Source: Okeania sp. SIO2C9
GTDB lineage: Bacteria; Cyanobacteriota; Cyanobacteriia; Cyanobacteriales; Microcoleaceae
Reading direction: 5' to 3'
Length of the DNA stretch: 34,273 bases
NCBI RefSeq assembly: GCF_010672455.1
Contig: NZ_JAAHGO010000088.1
Location: forward strand, 1 to 34,273
A program made the translations under genes and the position numbers. Each line of letters starts with the position of its first letter. The first letter of the stretch is position 1. Under the pieces are notes generated by a model. That model had not been told where the DNA came from. It saw only the letters and a program-made list of their open reading frames with translations, and did not search any database. This document shows positions 26,697 to 34,273 of this stretch, piece after piece.

Positions 26697-27608
26697 ATGT
26701 GGGAATTTTATTCTTTTTTTGTGGGAAAGTTGATTTTAATTGTTGGGATAGTTTTGGCGATCGCTTATGTTGCTGTCTGTATGTTTTTGGTATTTTTACA
26801 GCAGCGATTTATGTTTTTCCCTAGTTCTGTTATAAAAATAACACCGAAAGATGTAAATCTTTCCTATGAAGATGTTTGGTTATCTGCTTCTAAGAGAAAA
26901 GGTAAGTTAGAGCAAATACATGGATGGTGGATACCTGCTAATTCTGACACATCAAATTTTCAGGGTGTGCTGTTATATTTGCATGGTAATGGTATTAATA
27001 TCGGAGCGAATGTTGAACCAGCTTATAGATTTCAGAAATTAGGTTTTGATGTTTTCTTGATAGATTATCGTGGTTATGGGCGAAGTAAAGGAAATTTTCC
27101 TAGTGAAGCACAGATTTATCAAGATGTAGAAATTGCCTGGAATTATTTGGTTAATCAAAGAGAAATTAATCCGCAAAATATACTGGTTTATGGTCATTCT
27201 TTGGGAGGTGCTATTGCTATTGAGTTGGCTACAAGACATCCGAAAATGGTTGGATTAATTATTCAAAGTTCTTTTACTTCTATGCAAGGAATGGTGGATT
27301 ATAGGGGAGGTATGTATAGAATTTTTCCCATCAAGTTAATCTTACATCAAATATTTGACTCAATTACAAAGTTACGGAAATTAGATATACCTATTATGTT
27401 AATTCATGGCAGGGAAGATGGATCGGTTCCTGCCTATATGAGCGAAAAATTATTTGCAGTTACTCCTGCTAAAATTAAAGATTTATATATAGTTTTAGGT
27501 GCAGATCATAATGATGTTGCTGCTATTGCTGGTGATGAGTATTTAGAGCGACTTAATAAGTTTATTAATCGATTAAAAAAGAAGCAGAAACAAAGCATCG
27601 AACAATAG
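26697..27608 (+). CDS. membrane-anchored alpha/beta hydrolase
   Basis: 303 residues. An N-terminal hydrophobic segment (about 8-36) acts as anchor or uncleaved signal. The hydrolase fold follows: HGNG oxyanion motif at 96-99, RGYGRSKG at 125-132, nucleophile S168 in VYGHSLGG, D241 in HGREDGSVP and H271 in GADHNDV, giving a complete Ser-Asp-His triad. The arrangement matches the BEM46/ABHD13-like group of serine hydrolases (esterase/peptidase-like); substrate unknown. The C-terminus is lysine-rich. The 3' half has been duplicated downstream as a pseudogene (27656-28068). The upstream spacer holds interspersed repeats and no operon partner. Confidence 0.9.
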   Translation: MWEFYSFFVGKLILIVGIVLAIAYVAVCMFLVFLQQRFMFFPSSVIKITPKDVNLSYEDVWLSASKRKGKLEQIHGWWIPANSDTSNFQGVLLYLHGNGINIGANVEPAYRFQKLGFDVFLIDYRGYGRSKGNFPSEAQIYQDVEIAWNYLVNQREINPQNILVYGHSLGGAIAIELATRHPKMVGLIIQSSFTSMQGMVDYRGGMYRIFPIKLILHQIFDSITKLRKLDIPIMLIHGREDGSVPAYMSEKLFAVTPAKIKDLYIVLGADHNDVAAIAGDEYLERLNKFINRLKKKQKQSIEQ

Positions 27609-27655
27609 ACCTCGCAGCCAAAGTAAAAATTAATTTTTTTTCTTCTATAATGGCA

Positions 27656-28068
27656 GGATTAATTATTCAAAGTTCTTTTACTTCTATGGAAGGAATGGTG
27701 GATTATAGGGAAGGAATGTATAGAATTTTTCCCATCAAATTAATCTGACATCAAATATTTGACTCAATTACAAAATAATTACGGAAATTAGATATACCTA
27801 TTATGTTAATTTATGTTAATTCATGGTATGGAAGATTTATCAATTCCCACTTCTATGAGGGAACAATTATTTGCAGTTACTCCTGCTAAGATTAAAGATT
27901 TGTATATGGTTTCAGGTGCAAGTTATAATAATGTTGCTGCTATTGCTGGTAATGAGTATTTAGAGCGACTTAATAAGTTTGTTAATTGATTAAAAAAGAA
28001 GCATAAATAAAGTATCGAAAATAAACCTCGTAGCCAAAGTAAAAATTAATTTTTTTTCTTCTATAATG
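27656..28068 (+). pseudogene. tandem pseudogene copy of the 3' half of the hydrolase
   Basis: Starts GGATTAATTATTCAAAGTTC, the same as codons 186 onward of the hydrolase (27252), and follows it through the C-terminus and the 3' flank to TTCTTCTATAATG. It therefore copies 27252-27655, including spacer. It contains an in-frame TGA where the parent has LHQ, a short insertion (ATTTATGTTA repeated near 27805), and loss of the catalytic histidine (GASYNN in place of GADHND). No start codon or promoter is present. Confidence 0.85.
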
Positions 28069-28824
28069 TTTATATTTTATGCTTTTAATTTCTGTTATTA
28101 AATCTAATTTAATAGAAGAGTATTACAGCTTCGATCGGGAAGTGTGAGTTAAAGTTGTATTTTTACTCCTTGTTTTAGCTATTTCCTCAAGGCTCAGAAT
28201 TATGGAAATCGCTATATATTATAGTAGGGAACAGGGAACATGGAATAGTGAGAAAAACATTTCCTCTACCTATCAAGGAGAAAAAAATCGGGTGCATCTC
28301 AATGCGTGAATAAAGCAAAAAAATTATCACTTTTAGGCAACAGCGGTCAGACCCCGCGTCGGCGTCAGACGCAAGGGAATGCTGACCAAGAGAGGCAACA
28401 GCTCCGGAAGGCAACAGGCAACAGGTAATATATAGGAAAAAAGTATTTTTGCAAATATGAGATGCACCCAAAAAATCCTTTTTGTCAATCCTCTTGTTTT
28501 CAGGGGAAATAATTATTAATTATTAATTGTTAATTATTAATTGTTGAACTTACCCTAATAATCAAGGTACTAGCTAAAGCAAATTTAGTATTATACCAAA
28601 TCCACTTAATTAGGTATAAAAAAATGTTGCATCTGAGCGTCATTGCCAAATATTTCTAAATTCTCTTCCTTCGGTGTCTCCTGACTCGGGACTCCTGATA
28701 TCATGTCCAGGTAAGAGTGCGATCAAAAAACTTTCTCCTTTTCCTTCTGTTCCTTGTTTCTTCTTTCTTCCCTCCAGACTCCAGACTCCAGACTCCAGAC
28801 TTCTTTGGTACCGGATTTGATATT
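28069..28824. other. spacer with MITE and low-complexity repeats
   Basis: Besides the element at 28291-28469 it has AATTATTAATT repeats (28508-28543), and TTCTTCTTTC and CCAGACT heptamer repeats (28775-28801) just before the retropepsin gene. The long frame upstream of 28825 runs through these repeats and is not taken as coding. Confidence 0.45.
28291..28469. mobile_element. 179-bp MITE with GGGTGCATCTCA termini
   Basis: GGGTGCATCTCA at 28291-28302 and TGAGATGCACCC at 28458-28469 are perfect 12-bp inverted repeats. The interior includes AGGCAACAG-type tandem repeats and a GTCGGCGTCAGACGC stretch, but no transposase. Confidence 0.65.
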
Positions 28825-30015
28825 ATGCCAAAAACTACCTCAATTAAATTAATTATTTCAGTCATAGGAATTATTGGTTTTATTTTTGCACCTCAGCCCA
28901 ATTTTACTGAACAAAATTATCCTACTGTCCTAGCTCAAATACCATCATCAAAACCTAGTAGACTATCCCAAGAAGTTCTACAAGAACTCACTCAATGTGT
29001 CAGAGAAATAGTTAAACCCACAGAAGCATCTTTAGAAGCGATACAAGTAGCTTCTATGCAATGCACAATGAGAGTAATAATGTTAGCTCCAGATGGTAAG
29101 TTTCGCCCAGATGCTAATCAAAGAATGGAAGCATTATTAGAAATAAGTGGAGCTAGTTTACCAGAAATTCTGAGTCAAGGAAAAGCTACTGTCAAGCTTG
29201 AAAAACTTACAAATAGTCAGGTATTTACTCTTCCAGTAATAGTGGCAGGGGAAACTAAAAATTTTTTATTAGATACAGGTGCTTCTAATACAATTATAGA
29301 AAGTAGAATAGCTCAAAATTTGGGTTTAGCAAGTACTCCTATTCCCAATGATTTATTATCTTACTTTGTTGTCGGTGATGACTGTTCAAATGTTAATGCT
29401 AATATACATACTTTACCCACGATAAAAGTTGATGCAGCTACAGTAAATGGTTTGCAAGGAATGGGTTTGTCTAAGACAGCTATTCCTGGTAATTTATCAG
29501 GTGTTTTAGGTTTAGATTTTCTGAAAGGTTTTGATGTAATTATTAATCCTCAAACTTCTCAGTTGGAGTTACTACCTCCTTCTTCTTCTGTTAATAATAC
29601 TATTCCTTTGATAGGTAGGATGGGAGTTATGTTAGCTGAGGTAAAAATTAATAGTAAAGGACCTTTTCTGTTTCTATTAGATACAGGAGCAGATTTGATT
29701 GTTTTATCTCAAAATTTAGCAAATGAATTAGGAATTGATATTGCTAATGCAGAAAAAATGGATGTCTTAGGATTTTGTGGTACTGAAATTGCTCGGAAAA
29801 TAAAGTTGGATACTGTGAGTTTACAACAGCATGAAGTATCTCAATTAGATGGGATTATTATTGATAATCAAATTCTTGATTTAATAGGTATTGATGGGAT
29901 TGTTGGTCAGAATTTTCTGAGTCGCTATCAGCAACATTGGCGATTTGATAAGTCTAATAAATTGGGATTTCCAGAAACAGGAAGCTTGTTTTTAATTCCA
30001 TTAGGGAATGATTAA
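28825..30015 (+). CDS. single-chain retropepsin-like aspartic protease with two DTGA sites
   Basis: 396 residues from the ATG at 28825. An in-frame GTG at 28717 would add 36 residues encoded by CCAGACT repeats and is rejected. A signal peptide or anchor lies at about 5-24 (IKLIISVIGIIGFIFA). After a helical region come two retropepsin-like domains. Domain 1 has FLLDTGASNTIIES (D150) with the partner GVLGLDFLKGFDVIINP, and domain 2 has FLFLLDTGADLIVLS (D286) with GIDGIVGQNFLSRY. Each has the DTG motif and the hydrophobic-Gly pair of the fold. Bacterial and retroviral members usually form homodimers from one DTG each; here both halves are in one chain, as in pepsin. Likely periplasmic. The region between the signal and domain 1 (about 45-115) is helical and has three cysteines. 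Substrate unknown; no operon partner. Confidence 0.85.
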   Translation: MPKTTSIKLIISVIGIIGFIFAPQPNFTEQNYPTVLAQIPSSKPSRLSQEVLQELTQCVREIVKPTEASLEAIQVASMQCTMRVIMLAPDGKFRPDANQRMEALLEISGASLPEILSQGKATVKLEKLTNSQVFTLPVIVAGETKNFLLDTGASNTIIESRIAQNLGLASTPIPNDLLSYFVVGDDCSNVNANIHTLPTIKVDAATVNGLQGMGLSKTAIPGNLSGVLGLDFLKGFDVIINPQTSQLELLPPSSSVNNTIPLIGRMGVMLAEVKINSKGPFLFLLDTGADLIVLSQNLANELGIDIANAEKMDVLGFCGTEIARKIKLDTVSLQQHEVSQLDGIIIDNQILDLIGIDGIVGQNFLSRYQQHWRFDKSNKLGFPETGSLFLIPLGND

Positions 30016-30099
30016 ATGTAGGAAAAAATCAATAAATATTATGAGGTCTTCAGAAGGGAATAAAGATGGAAGATGGAAGAATCAAAGATGGAAGATGAG

Positions 30100-30340
30100 T
30101 AGAAAGTTTTCAAACGCTAATTATCCGGACATGATATTAATACTAGCTCAAAATTCAATATAGTAAAAGGGAGTTAAAGGGATGTTGAACATCATAAAAA
30201 AAAGCTGACTTGATTCAAAATATTGTTCTTAATATCTTAATCAACTTAGCTTTTTATTCAGACTTTCAGCACAACTTTAATACTTTTAATGAATTATCAA
30301 TTTGTCAAAATAGTCTCATTAAAGAATAAGGAATAATGAA
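30100..30340. repeat. degenerate ~230-bp repeat, unit 1
   Basis: Begins TTTTCAAACGCTAATTATCC, includes AAAAAGCTGACTTGATTC and ends AATTATCAATTTGTCAAAAT. Units 2 (about 30500-30735), 3 (left half, about 30745-30841) and 4 (right half, about 31225-31360) are variants. Confidence 0.7.
30199..30255. terminator. long hairpin with flanking A/T runs
   Basis: AAAAAGCTGACTTGAT (30199-30214) pairs with ATCAACTTAGCTTTTT (30240-30255) at 14 of 16 positions, and A and T runs flank both sides, so it could stop transcription in either direction. It is 184 bp after the retropepsin stop. It is part of the repeat unit and recurs at about 31234-31291. Confidence 0.45.
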
Positions 30341-30343
30341 TAA

Positions 30344-30484
30344 TAGAGTTGTCGCTAAATAAAGGGAAAAAATCACTCTAACCTAGACAGAGCAATAATT
30401 CCAAGCATTTTTGCTATCCAATAGCTACAATCCTTACAGAACAAGGTTTTTGGGCATTTTTTAATTGATAAAGCGACAAGTCTA
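30344..30484. mobile_element. 141-bp TA-flanked MITE, second copy
   Basis: TAGAGTTGTCGCT at 30344-30356 faces AGCGACAAGTCTA at 30472-30484 (one mismatch). Length and a GTTTTTGGGCATTTTTT-like block near the right end match the element at 10721-10862, though the termini have drifted. It lies between repeat units 1 and 2. Confidence 0.65.
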
Positions 30485-30499
30485 ATGAATAAGGAAGAA

Positions 30500-31476
30500 G
30501 AGGATAAATTTTTCAAACGCTAATGATCTGAATATTATATTAATCCTACCTCAAAATTCAAGATAGCAAAAAGGAGTTAAAGCGATGTTTAATATCATAA
30601 AAAAAAAATAATTTTATTCAAAATATTGCTCTTAATATCTCAATAAACTTAGTTTTTTATTCAGGCTTTAAACAAAACTTTAATACTTTTAATTAATTAT
30701 CAATTTGTCAAAATAGTCTCATTAAAAAAGAAGGAAGAAGAGGAGAATATTTTGGCACCCTAATTATCCGGATATGATATTAATTATACCTCAAAATTCA
30801 AGTTAGCTAAAAATATTTAAAGCGGTGTTTAACATATAGCAATATGATTTTAGTTGTGAGATATTGGAGACTTTTAGGCAACAGCTCATCTGTTCAACAA
30901 TGAATAATGAATAATGAATAATGAATAATGAATAATGAATAATTACCTCTCCTTGAAAAGAAGAGGATTGACTAATAATGAAATTTTTTATTCTCTTGGT
31001 CGATTGGATATGGCGAGGTCTCCTCGCCATCCCATCCTAGGTCATGCTGCGCAAACGACCGCTTATTATCCCCTATCCAAGGGGAGGTGCATACCCACAA
31101 TTTTTCGGTAAAAGGCAACAGGGAATAAGAAAAAAACGAATGTATATAAATAAGATAACTGCTATATTCTATACTTTAAAGGAACACCTCAATTCTCACA
31201 TCTGATTTATGATTGCTATAATAATAAAATAATAAAAAAAAGCTGACTTGATTCAAAATATTGTTCTTAATACCTCAATCAACTTATCTTTTTATTCAGA
31301 CTTTTAGTACAACTTTAATACTCTTAATTAATTATCAATTTGTCAAAATGGTCTGATTATAGTCTAGTTGACAAAAAAAAAATCCTGTGATAGAACCAAT
31401 AAACTATTAAAAGCTGTTATACAAGATAAAATAGTATAGAAATAAACAAACAATAAATTGGGAGGCAAAGCCTAAC
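30500..31476. repeat. degenerate repeat units 2-4 with an internal insertion
   Basis: Unit 2 spans about 30500-30735. Unit 3 stops at about 30841 after GTGTTTAACAT; its missing right half resumes at about 31225 with AATAAAAAAAAGCTGACTTG. Between them about 380 bp of other repeats are inserted: AATAATG x6 heptamers (30900-30948) and the third copy of the composite repeat (about 30930-31120) with the GGCGAGGTCTCCTCGCC hairpin at 31010-31030. No gene is seen. Confidence 0.6.
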
Positions 31477-31971
31477 ATGAGTTTATTAAATAAGGTTCTT
31501 GGAGTTTACAATTCAAATCGAATGGCATTCTCACAACAAGAAGCAATAGCTGCTATTGCAATATCTGCCATTGCCTCAGATGGTTATCTTTTAGATCAAG
31601 AAACAGAAAGACTTATAGTACTTTTGGCGCAAATGGAAATGTTTAAAGGTTATTCAGAAAAACAGATTACAAATATGCTAGATAGATTGCTCAATTTACT
31701 CAGTGAAAAAGGTATGAATAATTTAGTTGCTATAGCCAACGATGCGCTACATCCAGAGTATAAAGAAACAGCATTTACATTAGCTGTCGATCTAATCTTA
31801 ATAGATGGAGTTTTTTCTGGTAAAGAACAAACATTTTTAACTCGTTTGTGTCAGATATTGGAAGTGCCTGTAGAGAAAGCTTCAGAAATTTTTCAAGCTC
31901 AGTCAGCAAACCATCAGGAGACTAAAAAAAAGTCTAGAAAGTATAGAAATAATCAACATTATGAAAAGTAA
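31477..31971 (+). CDS. TerB-like (tellurite resistance TerB family) protein
   Basis: 164 residues, all helical. The core (about 18-140) has the TerB pattern of two related helical halves, with FSQQEAIAAIAISAIASDGYL and AFTLAVDLILIDGVFSGKEQ each carrying the acidic turn (SDG, IDG) typical of the family, plus a GYSEKQI linker. The C-terminal 25 residues are Lys/Asn/Gln-rich and disordered. GGGAGG at 31460-31465 lies 11 bases before the ATG. The protein is cytosolic. TerB-like proteins are linked to metal stress and membrane-associated complexes, but solo cyanobacterial forms are of unknown function and no other ter genes are here. Confidence 0.8.
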   Translation: MSLLNKVLGVYNSNRMAFSQQEAIAAIAISAIASDGYLLDQETERLIVLLAQMEMFKGYSEKQITNMLDRLLNLLSEKGMNNLVAIANDALHPEYKETAFTLAVDLILIDGVFSGKEQTFLTRLCQILEVPVEKASEIFQAQSANHQETKKKSRKYRNNQHYEK

Positions 31972-32082
31972 ATAAAATGTGGTTATTTATTATTTGTAAA
32001 AAATCAAAAGTTTTTTAATAGATAAAAATTTTTGATGATAACGATTTAGACTTAAATCAATTAATAGCGAACAGTTGTCAGT

Positions 32083-32193
32083 TATAGCAGAAGGAAGAAG
32101 GAAGAAGGAAAAAGGAAGAAGGAAGAAGGAGAAATCTTGCGTTGTCTGAGTTTTAAGCTTTTATCTTTCCTAATCTTTGCTTCGACTGCTATA
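32083..32193. mobile_element. TATAGCAG-family MITE, copy C
   Basis: TATAGCAGAAGGAAGAAGG with an extended GAAGGA run, then AAATCTTGCGTTGTCTGAG, TTTTAAGCTTTT and CTTTGCTTCGACTGCTATA. Confidence 0.65.
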
Positions 32194-32262
32194 TCAGGTG
32201 TATTACCGAGGGTTTAAACAGTTATTTATTAGCACTAAACAAGTGTTTCAGTATTGAAACTG

Positions 32263-32354
32263 TATAGCAGAAGTAACAAGCAAGAAGCAAAAATCTTGTG
32301 TAGTCTAAATTTTAAGCTTTTGATATGTCCACGCCCTTTTCTTCGACTTCTATA
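32263..32354. mobile_element. TATAGCAG-family MITE, copy D (diverged)
   Basis: TATAGCAGAAGTAACAAGC, AAATCTTGTGTAGTCTAAAT, TTTTAAGCTTTTGATATG and CTTCGACTTCTATA. It is 70 bp from copy C in the same orientation, without the long GAAGGA run. Confidence 0.55.
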
Positions 32355-32516
32355 TCTTCCACAATTGGGCTAAAAGAAGTCATCCCCTTTAGCCTATAGT
32401 ACCTATACTAATCCAACCCAAAAACTTAATATCGAATCCATTTAATTAGCAAAAAAAATCGTCTATTGGAGTTGAAAAAAGTGAACTGATAACTGTTAAT
32501 TAAATAATGGGGTAAA

Positions 32517-33695
32517 TTAGGTAATAATTTCTTGATAAGCCTGAATAGTTTGTGTAGCGATCGCTTCCCAACTATAATTTTTTTTAGCTAACTCTTTAGC
32601 ATTCAAACCTCGTTGTTTTCTTTCAGCTTCATTTTGCAAAGCTGATTTAATTAAAATAGCCATATCTTCTATTTTACAACTACCAACCCAACCTGCTTTT
32701 GCATCTGCTACATCTTGACAAATATGAACTCCATCGGAAATAACTACTGGTGTACCTGCCACCATTGCCTCTGCTACTGCAATACCAAAATTCTCATAAT
32801 AAGAAGGCAACACAAATATATCAGCAACCTGTAATAAACTTGCCTTAATTTCCCCTGTGACAAACCCCGTTATTTTTGTACATTTAGCAAGAGGTGAAGT
32901 CTCTATTTGTGACCGAATTTTTGCTTCATAATTAGGGTCTTGAGGATTAGCACCTGCTAAAATAAATTGAAAATCCATCCCTTCTGCTAATAACTTTTCT
33001 AAAGCTGGCAATAATAAATCCAGCCCTTTTTTTGGTTCAATTCGAGACATAAATAAAATTATGGGATGTTTAATTTTTATCCCTTGAGATTGAAGATAAT
33101 TAACTAACTTTTCATCCTGAATATTATCTGGGGGATTAACACCCAAAGGAATTACTAAATCTCGTGTAGATAAACCAAATCTTTCAGAAACTTTTGCCTC
33201 TTCTAAACTGGTAAAATGAAGTGCTGCAGCATGAGCAATATTCCGCTTTTCCAGCAGAGAAACATAAATTTTTTTGAGTAATTTTTTTTTCCGTAAATCA
33301 GCCGGGTCTAAAGTACCTAAAGGTCTTAAAATATAAGGTAAATTGTTAGCTATAGCCACAGTCGCAGCCATAGTAGTTACTGGTGAAAAAAGAGCATGAA
33401 TATGAGCCAAATCAAACTCAGAAGCGTGTTGATTTAACCATTGTAATAACTTCAGAGAAAATTTATAACGACGAAATGGAGAACAACGAAAATAACGAAT
33501 TTGATAACCATTTTGTCTAACAGGTTTATCAAGGGGAACATCCAAAGGTGGTTGACCTATATCTCCATTAGAATCTGTAGTAAGAATAGTAACATCTATA
33601 TTTTGAGCAGCAAGGGCAGTAGAAAGTCCTAGAACCATTTGACTAGGACCGCCATAAACAAGAGAAATAGATGGTACTATCTGTAATATTCGCAT
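32517..33695 (-). CDS. GT4-family glycosyltransferase (GT-B fold)
   Basis: 392 residues, full length. The N-terminal Rossmann half starts MRILQIVPSISLVYGGPSQMV with the GGP acceptor-loop motif, and DLAHIHALFSP carries the usual DxxHxH segment. The C-terminal donor half has ILFMSRIEPKKGLDLLL and the GT4 signature SYYENFGIAVAEAMVAGTPVV with the E-x7-E pair (ENFGIAVAE). It transfers a sugar from a nucleotide donor in exopolysaccharide, lipopolysaccharide or glycolipid synthesis on the cytosolic side of the membrane; the specific sugar cannot be read from sequence. It stands alone in the window, and further polysaccharide genes could lie beyond the right edge. Confidence 0.92.
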   Translation of the reverse strand: MRILQIVPSISLVYGGPSQMVLGLSTALAAQNIDVTILTTDSNGDIGQPPLDVPLDKPVRQNGYQIRYFRCSPFRRYKFSLKLLQWLNQHASEFDLAHIHALFSPVTTMAATVAIANNLPYILRPLGTLDPADLRKKKLLKKIYVSLLEKRNIAHAAALHFTSLEEAKVSERFGLSTRDLVIPLGVNPPDNIQDEKLVNYLQSQGIKIKHPIILFMSRIEPKKGLDLLLPALEKLLAEGMDFQFILAGANPQDPNYEAKIRSQIETSPLAKCTKITGFVTGEIKASLLQVADIFVLPSYYENFGIAVAEAMVAGTPVVISDGVHICQDVADAKAGWVGSCKIEDMAILIKSALQNEAERKQRGLNAKELAKKNYSWEAIATQTIQAYQEIIT

Positions 33696-33837
33696 AATTT
33701 TATTTAACTATATTTGATACTCTATCAGTATAAATCCCCATCAATTCTTTCTAGTAGACGCTCCACAGCTAAAACTGTGCAATAGATTGTTATTTCTAGC
33801 TGTCTTTATCTCCCCTACTCCCTAATGCACCATTTAA

Positions 33838-34273
33838 GGTGTGTCAGTCCAGTAGTAGGAAAATATCTACTTCCCTCTCTATTACCTATGCCGCAATAGT
33901 CATTTGCATTTTCTGAAGCGCATAACTTGAGAGTGTGTCATCGGAAAATATCTACTTTCCTCTCTATTACCTATGCCGCAATAGTCATTTGCATTTTCTG
34001 AAGCGCATAACTTGAGAGTGTGTAGTAGGAAAATATCTACTTTCCTCTCTATTACCTATGCCGCAATAGTCATTTGCATTTTCTGAAGCGCATAACTTGA
34101 GAGTGTGTCATCGGAAAATATCTACTTCCCTCTCTATTACCTATGTCGCAATAGTCATTTGCATTTTCTGAAGCGCATAACTTGAGAGTGTGTCATCGGA
34201 AAATATCTACTTCCCTCTCTATTACCTATGTCGCAATAGTCATTTGCATTTTCTGAAGCGCATAACTTGAGAG
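33838..34273. repeat. 85-bp tandem array, five copies, cut by the window edge
   Basis: AAATATCTAC recurs at 33861, 33946, 34031, 34116 and 34201, an exact 85-bp period. Units differ mainly in two spots: AGTAGTAGG (copies 1 and 3) or GTCATCGG (2, 4, 5) before it, and TATGCCGCAATAG (1-3) or TATGTCGCAATAG (4-5). The latter 13-mer is also the core of the 19510-20940 array. The period is not a multiple of three and there are no unique spacers. Confidence 0.9.

Larger units (their letters stand above)
31972..32516. other. spacer with two TATAGCAG-type MITE copies
   Basis: Apart from the two elements at 32083-32193 and 32263-32354, this spacer has AT-rich DNA between the TerB-like gene and the convergent glycosyltransferase gene. 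No gene is seen. Confidence 0.45.

Noticed and set aside
28187-28471. 94-residue minus-strand ORF
   Set aside because: Lies almost entirely in the GGGTGCATCTCA MITE and its AGGCAACAG repeats.
28717-28824. GTG start giving a longer retropepsin protein
   Set aside because: The extra 36 codons are made of CCAGACT and TTCTTTC tandem repeats; the ATG at 28825 leads directly into a signal peptide.
33838-34273. CRISPR array at the window end
   Set aside because: Exact 85-bp tandem units with no variable spacers.

Overview
The window looks like a chromosomal stretch of a filamentous, probably non-heterocystous marine cyanobacterium of the Trichodesmium/Okeania/Oscillatoria type. The basis is low GC, low coding density with long repeat-filled spacers, scattered CGATCG/GCGATCGC words, cyanobacterial families (COP23 protein, trypsin-like proteases, a CADD-type protein) and abundant 7-bp tandem repeats. 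The genus is an inference. No rRNA, tRNA or CRISPR array was seen.

Left part (1-10 kb): after a truncated gene end and an IS200/IS605 remnant comes a run of minus-strand genes. A cobalamin riboswitch (about 8088-8207) lies upstream of an RTX-type extracellular protein (6280-7623). Below it are a small conserved-looking gene, a CADD-type para-aminobenzoate synthase, a Cys/His-rich protein with a C-terminal 2Fe-2S thioredoxin-like ferredoxin domain, and a multi-pass membrane protein. A decayed second copy of the C-terminus of the riboswitch-controlled protein survives at 4041-4100, directly upstream of the ferredoxin gene. This suggests that surface protein, ferredoxin and membrane protein once formed one cobalamin/cobalt-responsive unit. 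A seven-bladed propeller protein (8676-9920) lies upstream of the riboswitch.

Middle part (10-17 kb): an intact TnpB with no TnpA, a 741-residue protein made of seven SdrD-B-like repeats, and an unrecognised 561-residue protein lying between two 111-bp direct repeats. Three large proteins (RTX, propeller, SdrD-B) lack an N-terminal signal peptide and may be type I secretion substrates; no transporter is in the window.

The 17-23 kb part holds two secreted trypsin-like proteases (one fused to TPRs) and a COP23-family protein, all on the minus strand. The proteases are separated by 2.5 kb of tandem repeats: a block built from copies of the 5' end of the downstream protease gene, then 25 copies of a 59/52-bp unit with a conserved hairpin. 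The right part (24-34 kb) carries gatA, an alpha/beta hydrolase with a tandem pseudogene copy of its 3' half, a single-chain retropepsin-like protease with two DTGA sites, a TerB-like protein, a GT4 glycosyltransferase and an 85-bp tandem array running off the window. Several MITE-like families with clear terminal inverted repeats are spread through the spacers.
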